From Candidatus Latescibacter sp. (GTDB lineage: Bacteria > Latescibacterota > Latescibacteria > Latescibacterales > Latescibacteraceae): a stretch of 42,734 bases of DNA. Every line of letters starts with the position of its first letter. The stretch's first letter is position 1. The stretch is taken from contig JAUYCD010000086.1 of assembly GCA_030692375.1 (NCBI GenBank), positions 1 through 42,734 of the forward strand, read 5' to 3'. Below are positions 33,929 to 42,286 of the stretch, in pieces. A program made the translations under genes and the position numbers. A model generated the notes under the pieces. It was given only the letters and a program-made list of their open reading frames with translations, ran no database searches and was not told the DNA's origin.

Positions 33929-35007
33929 GATGAGACTCCCCTGCCGTATTTTACTGTCAGGACAACCTCGTCTATCAGCGCCGCGAATATATTCATAAAC
34001 AGGATGGCGAACATCACCCCTTCGGGGAAACCGGACAGGTTCCGGATGAATATGGTTACAGCTCCGATGGCCAGGCCATATATCCATTTACCGGCGTTGG
34101 TGAAAGGGCTGGTCACCGGATCGGTCACCATAAAGAAGGCGCCGAACAAAAGGCCGCCGGCGAAAAGGTGGAAAACCGGAGAGGCAAATTTCACCGGGTC
34201 GGCCAGGTGCATTATTTCCGCCATCGCCAAAGCCGAAACGATAGTGGCCAAAGGCAGCCTCCAGTTCGCCACCCTTGTCACAATCAGGAATATGCCGCAG
34301 AGAATGATCAGCGCGCCCGATGTCTCCCCCAGGCACCCGCCGGTGGAGCCGATAATGAGATCCTTCAGGGGAGTCAATACACCGCCCTTGAGATTTATAA
34401 GGGGTGTGGCGGAAGTAATCGCATCGCCCGATTTTGCCCAGTGGAGAAATCCGCCCCAGGCGCCGCCATAAGGCTCCACCCAGGAGGAGGACATCGGCCC
34501 GGGAAAGGTCGCCGCCAGGAATACCCGGCCGACAATGGCCGGATTGAAGATGTTTTTGCCTGTGCCGCCAAATACTTCCTTGCCCAGGATCAGCCCCACC
34601 GCCAGCCCCACCGCCGCCATCCAGAACGGGATGGTCGGGGGAAGGATCATGGGATAAAGGATGCAGGTGACAAACATTCCTTCGGTGACCTCCTCGTTCT
34701 TGGCCACCGCGAATCCCATCTCGATGAAGATGCCGACAATGTAGCAGAAAATGACCAGCGCAAGGCTCCTCCATCCGAAAAAGTAGATGGAGGCGAGCAC
34801 GGTCGGTGAAGCCGCCAGCATCACCGCGATCATATAGCGCTTTAGATCGGTGTTGTCGCGGATGTGAGGACCTTTGAGCGGGTTCACCGCACGGGGTGAG
34901 AAGAAAAAGGTGGACATGGTATCCCAGGCCGGATGCAGCCTGGATTTTTCGAACACCCGGTCTATCCTCTCGATAAGCTCCCGGAAGCGGCCGATTAATG
35001 TATTCAC
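33925..35007 (-). CDS. nqrB: Na+-translocating NQR/Rnf membrane subunit B
   Basis: This 360-residue protein starts at a GTG with GGAGG 6 nt upstream that overlaps the nqrA stop (GTGA); a longer open frame runs back into nqrA. It follows the NqrB/RnfD plan: N-terminal soluble stretch, then about ten helices with FVTCILYPMILPPTIPFW and GKEVFGGTGKNIFNPAIVGR. The probable covalent FMN site is T201 in SGDAITSATPL. In NQR this subunit carries FMN and riboflavin and takes part in Na+ transfer. The sodium specificity here is inferred, not shown. Confidence 0.93.
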   Translation of the reverse strand: MNTLIGRFRELIERIDRVFEKSRLHPAWDTMSTFFFSPRAVNPLKGPHIRDNTDLKRYMIAVMLAASPTVLASIYFFGWRSLALVIFCYIVGIFIEMGFAVAKNEEVTEGMFVTCILYPMILPPTIPFWMAAVGLAVGLILGKEVFGGTGKNIFNPAIVGRVFLAATFPGPMSSSWVEPYGGAWGGFLHWAKSGDAITSATPLINLKGGVLTPLKDLIIGSTGGCLGETSGALIILCGIFLIVTRVANWRLPLATIVSALAMAEIMHLADPVKFASPVFHLFAGGLLFGAFFMVTDPVTSPFTNAGKWIYGLAIGAVTIFIRNLSGFPEGVMFAILFMNIFAALIDEVVLTVKYGRGVSS

Positions 35008-36164
35008 TGCGCGCCTCCTTCCCGACGCTTTTTTACCGCATCCTGCACAGAGCTGGAAAGGCTGATTTTGGAGGGACACACATAATCGCACAACCGGCAG
35101 TCGATACAAAGCTGGGGCTTCAGCCGAAAACTCTGTTCGATCATTCCTGCTTTCACATGTTTCCATATCAGGTGCGGGTAGATTTTCACCGGACAGACCT
35201 CATCGCAGAAATTGCATTGCACGCAGGGCCGGACGCCGCCATGAATACTAGAATCCATTCGCTTGGGGAGAAGCGGCAGGTAATTTCGAAAGGTCAGCCG
35301 CGAGTAGCTGTCATAGGTAAAGCCGGGATTGAGGAAGCGGTAAAAATCCCGAACCGCATGTTCCCGGATAACCGTAATTTCACGGTCTGATATCTGCACG
35401 GAGTCGCTCTGGGGGACAACGCCGGTCAGCGCATCGCCCCTGATGATCCGCCAGGGGCCGTATTCCTCGGATTTCAGGAGATGTTTGCGGATGTCCTCAA
35501 AGCGGACGCCGATCCGGATACGGTACCACCCCGGTCTCGATACCCCGGGACCGGCCACGAGGATGATACGGTCTATGAGCGGTCGTCCCCTTGTCATGGA
35601 TTCGGAGGTCTGGAGTACATCGAGGAAGGGAATAACCAGAGTCGCTTCGTCCTCTTTCTCCACAGGCGCCTTGAGCAGGTCGCGGCGGAGGATCGCCGGG
35701 AACTCCTGCGGGTAGCGGTCGGACATGATGCGGACAGCGGCGAGTTCCCGCACTTCCGCAGTCTCAAACCAGCTTCGATTACGTTTATTTATGGCGATGA
35801 TTATCCGTGAGGAGGGAAAGAGTATATGAAGAGTTTTCAAACCATCGATAAATAATCCCCGGTCTTCAAAAATCTCCGGTTTCCAGGCCTGGTTCAGGAG
35901 GGAATTGTGCACTGCGCCGATAATAATGTTTTGTATCCGGTCGCAGTCTTCGAGAGTCTCAAAACGACCGGGGAAAAGCGCCGCACAGCCGGAGCTGTGG
36001 AAAAGCTCCAGCGCCTCTTTCCGCTCCAGGCGCCAGGGCACCCGCAGATGGCCCGGAAGCGGTTGGTAATCGTGCGAAATTGTTTCAGGAATGGGAAAAT
36101 CTCGTAAAACAGGTTCCGCCGCACCCTCAAAACTTTTAAAAATGTATCCGCCGGAAAAGGTCAT
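35004..36164 (-). CDS. nqrA: NqrA-like subunit with two RnfC-type [4Fe-4S] motifs and a shortened N-terminal domain
   Basis: This 386-residue protein matches NqrA through the middle (RKEALELFHSSG..ALFPGRF, GLFIDGLKTL, then the PLIDRIILVAGPGVSRPGWYRIRIG region). The C-terminus carries C314-C317-C320-C324 and C353-C356-C359-C363, two ferredoxin [4Fe-4S] sites as in RnfC and absent from Vibrio NqrA. The lipoyl-like N-terminal domain (HIGAPAxPxVKxGDxVxxGQ region) is not found; only ~40 residues precede the middle domain. No good ribosome site lies before ATG 36164. Codons ~9-29 fall in a 62-bp stretch repeated at 13851-13912. It may accept electrons from ferredoxin or dock the soluble module. It is the first gene of the Nqr block. 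Confidence 0.82.
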   Translation of the reverse strand: MTFSGGYIFKSFEGAAEPVLRDFPIPETISHDYQPLPGHLRVPWRLERKEALELFHSSGCAALFPGRFETLEDCDRIQNIIIGAVHNSLLNQAWKPEIFEDRGLFIDGLKTLHILFPSSRIIIAINKRNRSWFETAEVRELAAVRIMSDRYPQEFPAILRRDLLKAPVEKEDEATLVIPFLDVLQTSESMTRGRPLIDRIILVAGPGVSRPGWYRIRIGVRFEDIRKHLLKSEEYGPWRIIRGDALTGVVPQSDSVQISDREITVIREHAVRDFYRFLNPGFTYDSYSRLTFRNYLPLLPKRMDSSIHGGVRPCVQCNFCDEVCPVKIYPHLIWKHVKAGMIEQSFRLKPQLCIDCRLCDYVCPSKISLSSSVQDAVKKRREGGAQ

Positions 36165-36237
36165 AGTAGAAAGTATCTATATATGATGTTCTGCATGAAA
36201 TCCAAGAATCCAGGAACATTTTTTTTATAATTTGGAT

Positions 36238-36266
36238 AGTATAAATCAAACCTGTGTGGAAAGCAA
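36238..36266 (-). promoter_or_regulatory. Sigma70-like promoter of the nqrA block
   Basis: On the minus strand TTGCTT (36266-36261) is followed after 17 bases by TATACT (36243-36238), about 74 bp upstream of the nqrA ATG and just after the DUF362 gene. Spacing and the -10 box are good. Start-site mapping would be needed for proof. Confidence 0.5.
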
Positions 36267-36283
36267 TAAAAATATTTTGAAAA

Positions 36284-37363
36284 TCACCATGTCGGTTTAA
36301 CCTTTTCCACCAGTGACAGATCGTTTTTCCAACTGAGCTGCCATTCTATATTTTTATGCAGCTTGTATTTAATAACATGGCTGCCGGGATCGGCGCCGAT
36401 CACATTTATTTTTGAACGGTCCCCCTGCCCCAGACCGGCGGAGGCGCAGTACTGGAGGTAGCCGATATTCTCCCAGGGAATGCCCATGAGCTCCGAGCCG
36501 ATGCGGTCAACAGCCACAAAATCCGGCCCGGCAAGAACCACACGGTGATCGACCGGTTCCCCTTCGGTCGGCCCGTTGCCCTGCGAGCCTTCTACCCCAT
36601 CGAGGACAGAGAAATCCGGATGCACCCGGTGCGCCATGATGAACAGGTTGAAATTCAGCATCTTCGGGGAGTTGTTTCCCTGCCCATTGGCGTGCATCTT
36701 GGATTTTTCCTGGATTTTAAGCCGGGTGTTTTTCAGGGGCGAGCCCATCACCACATTCTTGAGAGTCAGGGTAGCCACCACCACATTGTGGGTTTTCAGC
36801 CGGGTGAGGGAGAAAATATAATTGCTGGGATCGAGGAAGGTATCGATAACCCGTATCGGAGTGGGATAGAGGTTTTTGTCGAGTATCCAGCAGGGCGTTG
36901 TCGGCTGCTCGCTCAAATCGAGAAATTTAATAGTGTATTCATTTGCCAGGGGAGTATATCCATACTCTTTAAAAAGGGTCAGCATTCCCCTGTCCGATGC
37001 GGAAGATTCGCCGATGAGAACGGGACGGTTATAGATCGGCTTGAGAAAATCCAAAAGCCCCCGTATCGCATCCGGATGTGTGGCGATAAGAGGTGTGTCC
37101 TGCCAGACACAATTCACCTTGATGAATACCTGCTTTCCTTCTATCGATTGAAGGATCTGCTCCCGGAATGGTTCGAGCGCTTCCTGTATCATCTTCCGGC
37201 GGTCGTTCCCGGAGATAAGGTTGACCCGGCTTTCCCCCAGGCCGGCTGCCGTTTTCCCCAAATTTCCCGCGCTCCGGGTTTTGGGGAGTTGGGAAGCGCA
37301 CCCGGCCGTTCCCAGAGCCAGTGCGCCTGCCGCCCCCCTGGTTAGAAAATCTCTTCTTTTCAT
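36284..37363 (-). CDS. DUF362-domain protein with Tat/lipoprotein-like leader
   Basis: This 359-residue protein opens MKRRDFLTRGAAGALALGTAGC, a twin-arginine-like leader with a lipobox Cys, so it is probably exported folded and perhaps lipid-anchored. The body is the DUF362 domain (KVFIKVNCVW-type strand as VFIKVNCVWQDT, LIGESSASDRG, then IFSLTRLKTHNVVVATLTLKNVVMG and LDGVEGSQGNGPTEG). The C-terminal ferredoxin motifs of some family members are absent. The biochemical role of DUF362 is unknown. It precedes nqrA by 119 bp on the same strand, but a promoter-like site lies between them. Confidence 0.78.
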   Translation of the reverse strand: MKRRDFLTRGAAGALALGTAGCASQLPKTRSAGNLGKTAAGLGESRVNLISGNDRRKMIQEALEPFREQILQSIEGKQVFIKVNCVWQDTPLIATHPDAIRGLLDFLKPIYNRPVLIGESSASDRGMLTLFKEYGYTPLANEYTIKFLDLSEQPTTPCWILDKNLYPTPIRVIDTFLDPSNYIFSLTRLKTHNVVVATLTLKNVVMGSPLKNTRLKIQEKSKMHANGQGNNSPKMLNFNLFIMAHRVHPDFSVLDGVEGSQGNGPTEGEPVDHRVVLAGPDFVAVDRIGSELMGIPWENIGYLQYCASAGLGQGDRSKINVIGADPGSHVIKYKLHKNIEWQLSWKNDLSLVEKVKPTW

Positions 37364-37488
37364 TGAATCGTGTACCTTTTACCTTTCAGTATTGAGGCTT
37401 CGATTATTTACGTAACAAAACTTTTTATCCTTATTGTATGATGATCAGGTAAAAAGTCAGTTGTACACTATTTTCTGGTGTTTCTTTA

Positions 37489-37594
37489 CCTCACTCCCTG
37501 TCCCCCTCTCCTAGTCAGGAGAGGGGGTAACTCATTATGCGCCCGGCTCTTACCCTCTCCTAATTAGGAGAGGGTGGCCGAAGGCCGGGTGAGG
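37489..37594. repeat. MITE-like element with CCTCAC ends abutting a stop codon
   Basis: The ends CCTCACTCCC and CCGGGTGAGG are inverted, with two internal CCCTCTCCTA/TAGGAGAGGG hairpins. Its right end touches the stop codon of the TolB-like gene (37595-37597) with no spacer, so it probably serves as that gene's terminator too. It is related to 24682-24810. Confidence 0.65.
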
Positions 37595-38866
37595 TCAAGG
37601 AATATATCTCGGATACCTTGCTCCCCGGTCTTCTTCCCCACGGGTGAGAAAGCGCTGATTTCCGCCGTCTGAATCCATGATCCATATTCCGGGCGCCTCG
37701 CCGTCTCTCGCCCGGCTGAAAGCCATTTCTTTTCCGTCCGGCGACCATGCGGGATAGCAGTCCCAGGAGTGCTGCTCAGGCCGGGTCAGCCTGGTGATAC
37801 TGCCGGAAAAGGGATCGAGAAGGCAGATGTACGTTCCCCCTCTGGACTGTTCCGGGAGATAGTCCCGGTTGAAATGATCCTTGTCCGGCCGGTCGGTGGA
37901 CCACTTCCAGGGGGGACGGGCGCCTTCCATGCGACGGATATAGGTGACCTTGGAACCATCCGGCGACCAGACAGGCAGATTCGAACCCGAACTCACTGTT
38001 TCGGGGATTTTGGGGTTGCCGTACGAGGCGGCGAACCAGCAGCTTTGTCCGTTGGTGATCACCCGGTGCTCGGGTCCCTTGGGGCCGTACGGCCTCCCGA
38101 TACAGAGATCCGACCAGTCATGGCCGGGATCGAGAATTTCATTTTTATCATTGAGGAGATGGCAATCCTGATAGAGCAGCCATGTGCCGTCCGGTGACCA
38201 TGCCGGGCCGAAATACAGGTGCTCCGGGTGTTGGGCAATCACGGTCTTGTGTGAGCCGTCGAGGTCGGATACGATGATCCTGTACGGTATCTTTCCGGTG
38301 GAATGGAAGGCCAGGAGTTTGGCGTCCGGGCTGAGGGTGACGCAGTAGGTGAATCCCTCTCCGGCGCGGGTGACCGGTCTCTGGTCGGAGCCGTCCAGGT
38401 TCATGATCATCACCCGCTGTTCGCCGTCGATAATGGGTCCGGTTACCATCCTCTCGTCGCCGGGGAGCAGCGCGCTGGGAACGATGAACGGGGCAGGACG
38501 GTTTTTGATCGTCAATTCGCGCAGGCTCTCATCGCGGAGGTCATAAATCCAGAGATTCGTTCGTACATTCCCTTCCCATGCTTTGCCTTCTTCATAGCTG
38601 ATCAGGAATATGCGGCGTTTATCGGAGAACAGGGGGCCGTAACCCCAGCTTTTCTGGCCGGGTATTTTAAAATCGAGGTAGCGCAAGTTTGAGCCATCCT
38701 CATGGATGATCCCAATTTTGCCCCGTGAGAGAAACATGATGCGTCCCGGAGCGCCCGGAGAGGAGGCCGCCGCCGCTTTCCGTCCGCTTTTCAGCGATGA
38801 GCATGCAGGGGATAGCATTCCCAGAGCGACAACTGCGCCTCCGGAAAAAAAAGAACGCCGTTTCAT
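37595..38866 (-). CDS. TolB/WD40-like propeller protein with Tat/lipoprotein-like leader
   Basis: This 423-residue protein starts at ATG 38866 with AGGAAACAGGT upstream. The open frame continues to 38965, but that extension is translated from a palindromic repeat and is rejected. The leader MKRRSFFSGGAVVALGMLSPAC has twin Arg and a lipobox. The body holds repeated propeller blades of TolB/PD40 type (LSPDAKLLAFHS, WSPDGTWLLYQD, WSPDGSKVTYIRR, WSPDGKEMAFSRA). A resemblance to oligogalacturonate-lyase-like propellers is possible, but no catalytic residues can be assigned. It is likely periplasmic, with ligand unknown. Confidence 0.8.
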   Translation of the reverse strand: MKRRSFFSGGAVVALGMLSPACSSLKSGRKAAAASSPGAPGRIMFLSRGKIGIIHEDGSNLRYLDFKIPGQKSWGYGPLFSDKRRIFLISYEEGKAWEGNVRTNLWIYDLRDESLRELTIKNRPAPFIVPSALLPGDERMVTGPIIDGEQRVMIMNLDGSDQRPVTRAGEGFTYCVTLSPDAKLLAFHSTGKIPYRIIVSDLDGSHKTVIAQHPEHLYFGPAWSPDGTWLLYQDCHLLNDKNEILDPGHDWSDLCIGRPYGPKGPEHRVITNGQSCWFAASYGNPKIPETVSSGSNLPVWSPDGSKVTYIRRMEGARPPWKWSTDRPDKDHFNRDYLPEQSRGGTYICLLDPFSGSITRLTRPEQHSWDCYPAWSPDGKEMAFSRARDGEAPGIWIMDSDGGNQRFLTRGEEDRGARYPRYIP

Positions 38867-38931
38867 ACCTGTTTCCTGATTTTCGGTTATATACATGGAG
38901 ACAGATCTTATTGTGCTTCTTTTATGTAATA

Positions 38932-38986
38932 GATGCCGAAACAAGTTCGGCATGACACATGTCATCCTGAACTTGTTTCAGGATCT
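38932..38986. repeat. REP-like palindrome, imperfect copy
   Basis: GATGCCGAAACAAGTTCGGCATGACACATGTCATCC.. pairs with ..TGAACTTGTTTCAGGATC. It is a diverged copy of the 10645-10680 palindrome, lying in the divergent gap between the TolB-like and PKD genes. Confidence 0.7.
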
Positions 38987-39157
38987 AACTAAACTTTTGC
39001 AAAAAGCTCATGGTGAAAATACTTCAGGCGCCTATGTTAAACAAGCAGATTCTCTTTTCCGAAAACCCGGATCATTTTCACCTTGATTTTGGAGGCAATC
39101 ATCATTATAGATATACAGCAAAAAAAAATATCATAAAATTAATCAAAGGAGTTCATC

Positions 39158-40240
39158 GTGCAGTCCAGAATCTTTCTCTTTTTTCTGGCTCTTTCTCTTG
39201 TGTGTTTCTCTGCAGGTTTCTCCCTTTCAAGGCCCGACAAGGAGTTCAAAATCTTCCAGTTTCCCCGTGACCAGATACCCCGTATCGACGGCAACACCGA
39301 TGACTGGAATATCGTTCCGGACGATTATGCCTATGGAAACGAAGAGATTAATGATACCGAGGACGGCCACGGCGCCAATATCGATCCCAAAAACCTCAAT
39401 GTGAAAGTCAAGGTCGGCTGGGTGAAAGGGGAAAACCGGCTCTATTTCCTCTACGAAGCGGATGACGATTACTGGGATTTCGGGCGTTTCAATCCGAGGG
39501 GATACCTGAACGACATCTTTGAAATCGCGGTGGACGGCGACCTTTCCGGCGGCCCGTTCATTACTAATCCCCAGATCAAGGACCCCATCGAGAATCATCT
39601 CGCATTCAGCGGGGTGCAGGCCCAGAACTACCACATATTCACTCCTCCGGTAAACAACTGCTGGTGTCTGGTGTGGGGATGCCAGCCCTGGATCGCGGAA
39701 TTTCCCTGGGCCAATTACGCCTTCAAGTACAATTTCAAACCCGGCGAGAGCGGCCATCTAGTCCTGGAATCTTACATAACACCCTTCGATTACGCCCCCT
39801 ATGACGGCCCCGGGCATGCGGTTGTATCCCAGCTCAGGGAGAATTCCCGCATTGGGCTTTCGTGGTCGATTCTCGATTTCGACGGCGGCAAACGGAACGG
39901 GCACTACAATCTCGCCCACAATGTCAAGATGGTGAGCGACGCCTCCTATCTCTGTTCATTCCGCCTTATGCCCCTTGAAGAGCGGCTCCAGAAGCCCATC
40001 GAGGCCCGGTGGTCATTCAGGGTCGTGGATATGGACCGGAGAATGATAGAATTCAAGGATGAATCCCACGGCAAGATCACGGGCTGGAAATGGGAGTTTG
40101 GCGACGGCGAGACATCGAACGAGCAGAACCCGGTTCATGCGTATAAAAAACCGGGAGTTTATTACGTGGTCGTTCTGGAGGTAGAAGGACCGGCTGGGAA
40201 ATCCCGCACCGCCAAATACTGGGATGTTATGGTGAAGTGA
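39158..40240 (+). CDS. Secreted protein with CBM9/DOMON-like N-domain and C-terminal PKD domain
   Basis: This 360-residue protein starts at GTG 39158 after AAAGGAG (6-nt spacing). The signal peptide covers residues 1-25. Residues ~30-270 open with RIDGNTDDWNIVPDDY, the usual start of CBM9/DOMON-like sugar- or heme-binding sandwich domains. A PKD domain closes the protein (~278-360, ITGWKWEFGDGETSNEQNPVHAY). No T9SS tail is present. It is probably a surface or periplasmic binding protein with unknown ligand. Confidence 0.78.
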   Translation: MQSRIFLFFLALSLVCFSAGFSLSRPDKEFKIFQFPRDQIPRIDGNTDDWNIVPDDYAYGNEEINDTEDGHGANIDPKNLNVKVKVGWVKGENRLYFLYEADDDYWDFGRFNPRGYLNDIFEIAVDGDLSGGPFITNPQIKDPIENHLAFSGVQAQNYHIFTPPVNNCWCLVWGCQPWIAEFPWANYAFKYNFKPGESGHLVLESYITPFDYAPYDGPGHAVVSQLRENSRIGLSWSILDFDGGKRNGHYNLAHNVKMVSDASYLCSFRLMPLEERLQKPIEARWSFRVVDMDRRMIEFKDESHGKITGWKWEFGDGETSNEQNPVHAYKKPGVYYVVVLEVEGPAGKSRTAKYWDVMVK

Positions 40241-40251
40241 AAAGACAGCAC

Positions 40252-40300
40252 TTGTCTGAACCAGTGATGCGCGTGATTGTTGTGATAAAAGATGATAAAA
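40252..40300 (+). repeat. Direct repeat, copy 1, flanking the GxxExxY gene
   Basis: These 49 bp (TTGTCTGAACCAGTGATGCG to GATAAAA) are identical but for one base to 40752-40800, exactly 500 bp away. The gene between them is on the minus strand. Confidence 0.9.
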
Positions 40301-40310
40301 GACAAAAAGA

Positions 40311-40703
40311 TTAATGGCGGGTGAGTCGGCGGAATTCGAGTTTACGGCTTCCGAAATTAAGGAGCAGCCCTATATCCAGGTTATAGGCTTCCAGATAGTT
40401 CAGACATTGGGAGATATGGACATCTTCAAGTTGTGTCAGCGCTTTTATCTCGACCATAATCGTATCCTGAACGAGAAAATCAACCCGACGGGTTCCGACG
40501 TTTATTCCTTTATAGAAAAGCGGGATTTCCTGTTCCCTGATAAACTCCAAGCCCTGCCCTTGCATTTCCAAAGCCAGACACCGTTGGTAAATCACTTCCT
40601 GGAATCCGTTACCGAGGATAGTGTGTACTTCCATTGCGCAGCCGATTATACGGGAAGTGATATCGGAGTGTTTGTATTCGGGTTTGATGGAATTGGAATT
40701 CAT
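40311..40703 (-). CDS. GxxExxY protein (PD-(D/E)XK nuclease fold, PDDEXK_3)
   Basis: This 130-residue protein has the name-giving motif GNGFQEVIYQ and the nuclease-fold residues RRVDFLV (Asp) and MVEIKAL (ExK), so the active-site set looks complete. The start at 40703 matches family length; a longer in-frame extension reads through the flanking repeat and is rejected. Family function is unknown, and genes of this type often lie among repeats. Here it is framed by 49-bp direct repeats with a third inverted piece at 40903-40931, which suggests a small mobile or repeat-associated cassette. Confidence 0.85.
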   Translation of the reverse strand: MNSNSIKPEYKHSDITSRIIGCAMEVHTILGNGFQEVIYQRCLALEMQGQGLEFIREQEIPLFYKGINVGTRRVDFLVQDTIMVEIKALTQLEDVHISQCLNYLEAYNLDIGLLLNFGSRKLEFRRLTRH

Positions 40704-40751
40704 AACAAAGCCTGCCGGGAAGGTTTTCTGAGTTAATGATACTGTAAAAAA

Positions 40752-40800
40752 TTGTCTGAACCAGTGATGCGTGTGATTGTTGTGATAAAAGATGATAAAA
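40752..40800 (+). repeat. Direct repeat, copy 2, flanking the GxxExxY gene
   Basis: It matches 40252-40300 with a single C/T difference. It lies upstream of the GxxExxY start, so it could hold its promoter. Confidence 0.9.
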
Positions 40801-40902
40801 AAAATGCCGCGGATGATTCTAACAAAAGCCGCGATAGGCATATTGACTGGAACAATACACAAAGAAAGCTCATAAGCAAATATTTTCATCAGATTTTATC
40901 AG

Positions 40903-40931
40903 TATCATCACGCGCATCACCGGTTCAGACA
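40903..40931 (-). repeat. Inverted partial copy of the flanking repeat
   Basis: Read on the minus strand it is TGTCTGAACCGGTGATGCGC and onward, matching the first ~29 bases of the direct repeats with one or two changes. With copy 2 it forms an inverted pair around ~100 bp. Confidence 0.75.
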
Positions 40932-40975
40932 GTCTTTCCTCACTATCAGATATCAATCAAATGTTCAGGAAATTC

Positions 40976-42286
40976 TCAGAGGCCCAGGTTTTTCGGCGGA
41001 TCGTACCGGACAAGGAATGGCCGGATGATTTCTCTGCCCCTCTGGTCGAGGTTTTCCTTGCTCTTGTCGCCCATATAACCGAAACAGTTGAAATAAACCT
41101 TGTGGTCGCGCGCCGCCACCGCTCCGAAGCAGCCTTCCACTCCCTCCACTTGACCGATCCAGTAATATTTTTTCGTCTTAAGGTCAAGGATGGTGAGGGT
41201 TTCCAGCGCCCTTTCATACACCGGGCCGCCGTGATTCCCGGCCAGGAAGTAGAGCCTGCCCCATTCTTCATCCAGGGCGATGTTCGGAGTGTAGTCCGGC
41301 TGTTTCGGCAGGCCGATCACATGGCCGTAATCGGTCAGTTTGCCGCTCACCGTATCGAAGCCCCAAACAAAGCCGTCGGTGGAGATGCCGTAGAGCACAT
41401 TCTTCGAGGACATGACCGAGGCCCGGAAATCCATGAGCGTCCCGGGAAGTTTGATATCGATGTCGGTGAAGGTATCGTGTTCGGCGTCAAACTTGGTGAG
41501 GCCGCCGAAATCATTGTTAAACCAGCAGTTGCCGTTGTGGTCCATTGCCATTTCGCGCACCCGGTCAACCACACGGGTCATCCGGCCGTTCGCTTCATAC
41601 TGGAAGAGCTCCCGGGTGGTCAGGTTGACACGCCAGAATGTTGCGCGATTCACCGTGAGGCCGTTCACGAAATTATGCTTCTCGTCGTAGTAGAGAGCCA
41701 CCACTGCGCCGTTCGGGCATGGGATGCCGAAGTACTCCACGTGGCCGGTGGAGGGAGTGTACCGGATAAGCGCTCCGCCCTGGAAGCTTTTCGGAAAATT
41801 TGCCTGGGTGTATTCATGGTTGTAGGAGCTTCCCAGGTATCCTGCCATATACAGGTTGCCTTTGGAATCGGCCTGGATGTTGGAATGGATTTTCCCGTAA
41901 CCGGGAGTTTCAGCGTTGGAAAAGAGGGCGCTGGCTTTGTCCAACTCGAACTCGACAAAAGATTTGTCTTTTTTAGGATCATAATAACATATTGCAGTAT
42001 TGCCGAATCCCCAGGGACGGTCGTAGCGGTCGGCGCGGCTGAAATCGTCCGAACCCCAGTGGTCGCCGCCGGTAAACCATATACAGCCGTCGGGACTCTC
42101 GCAGATTTTATTCCAGTTGGTATTCTGGGTGCTTTGGCCTTTCCAGATGAGACCGCCTGCAATATATTTCTTCAGTTGTATTTTCTTCAACTTTGTGACA
42201 TCCAAAGACTGGCTGAAGGCGGTAAAGGAAATCAGGGACAGCAGGAAACAAAAAACAGGGATACGGGCGCTCAGGACGTTTTTCAT
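40976..42286 (-). CDS. Secreted propeller-fold protein (SMP-30/Vgb-like)
   Basis: This 436-residue protein starts at ATG 42286 with AAGGAG upstream; an in-frame extension to 42337 is rejected. The signal peptide covers residues 1-25 (FTAFSQS). Repeated strand units such as SPDGCIWFTGG, DSKGNLYMAGY, DHNGNCWFNND and ..NVLYGISTDGFVWGFD are typical of six- or seven-bladed propellers in the SMP-30/virginiamycin B lyase/two-component-regulator-propeller group. No T9SS tail or catalytic triad is visible. Role unknown. Confidence 0.75.
   Translation of the reverse strand: MKNVLSARIPVFCFLLSLISFTAFSQSLDVTKLKKIQLKKYIAGGLIWKGQSTQNTNWNKICESPDGCIWFTGGDHWGSDDFSRADRYDRPWGFGNTAICYYDPKKDKSFVEFELDKASALFSNAETPGYGKIHSNIQADSKGNLYMAGYLGSSYNHEYTQANFPKSFQGGALIRYTPSTGHVEYFGIPCPNGAVVALYYDEKHNFVNGLTVNRATFWRVNLTTRELFQYEANGRMTRVVDRVREMAMDHNGNCWFNNDFGGLTKFDAEHDTFTDIDIKLPGTLMDFRASVMSSKNVLYGISTDGFVWGFDTVSGKLTDYGHVIGLPKQPDYTPNIALDEEWGRLYFLAGNHGGPVYERALETLTILDLKTKKYYWIGQVEGVEGCFGAVAARDHKVYFNCFGYMGDKSKENLDQRGREIIRPFLVRYDPPKNLGL

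Noticed and set aside
24044-36164. Ordinary Rnf complex
   Set aside because: There is no RnfB with its multiple ferredoxin clusters, and NqrA/NqrF-type sequences are present instead of RnfC/RnfB, apart from the two [4Fe-4S] motifs in NqrA.
38867-38965. N-terminal extension of the TolB-like protein
   Set aside because: It is translated from near a REP-like palindrome and would place the Tat-like leader inside the protein.
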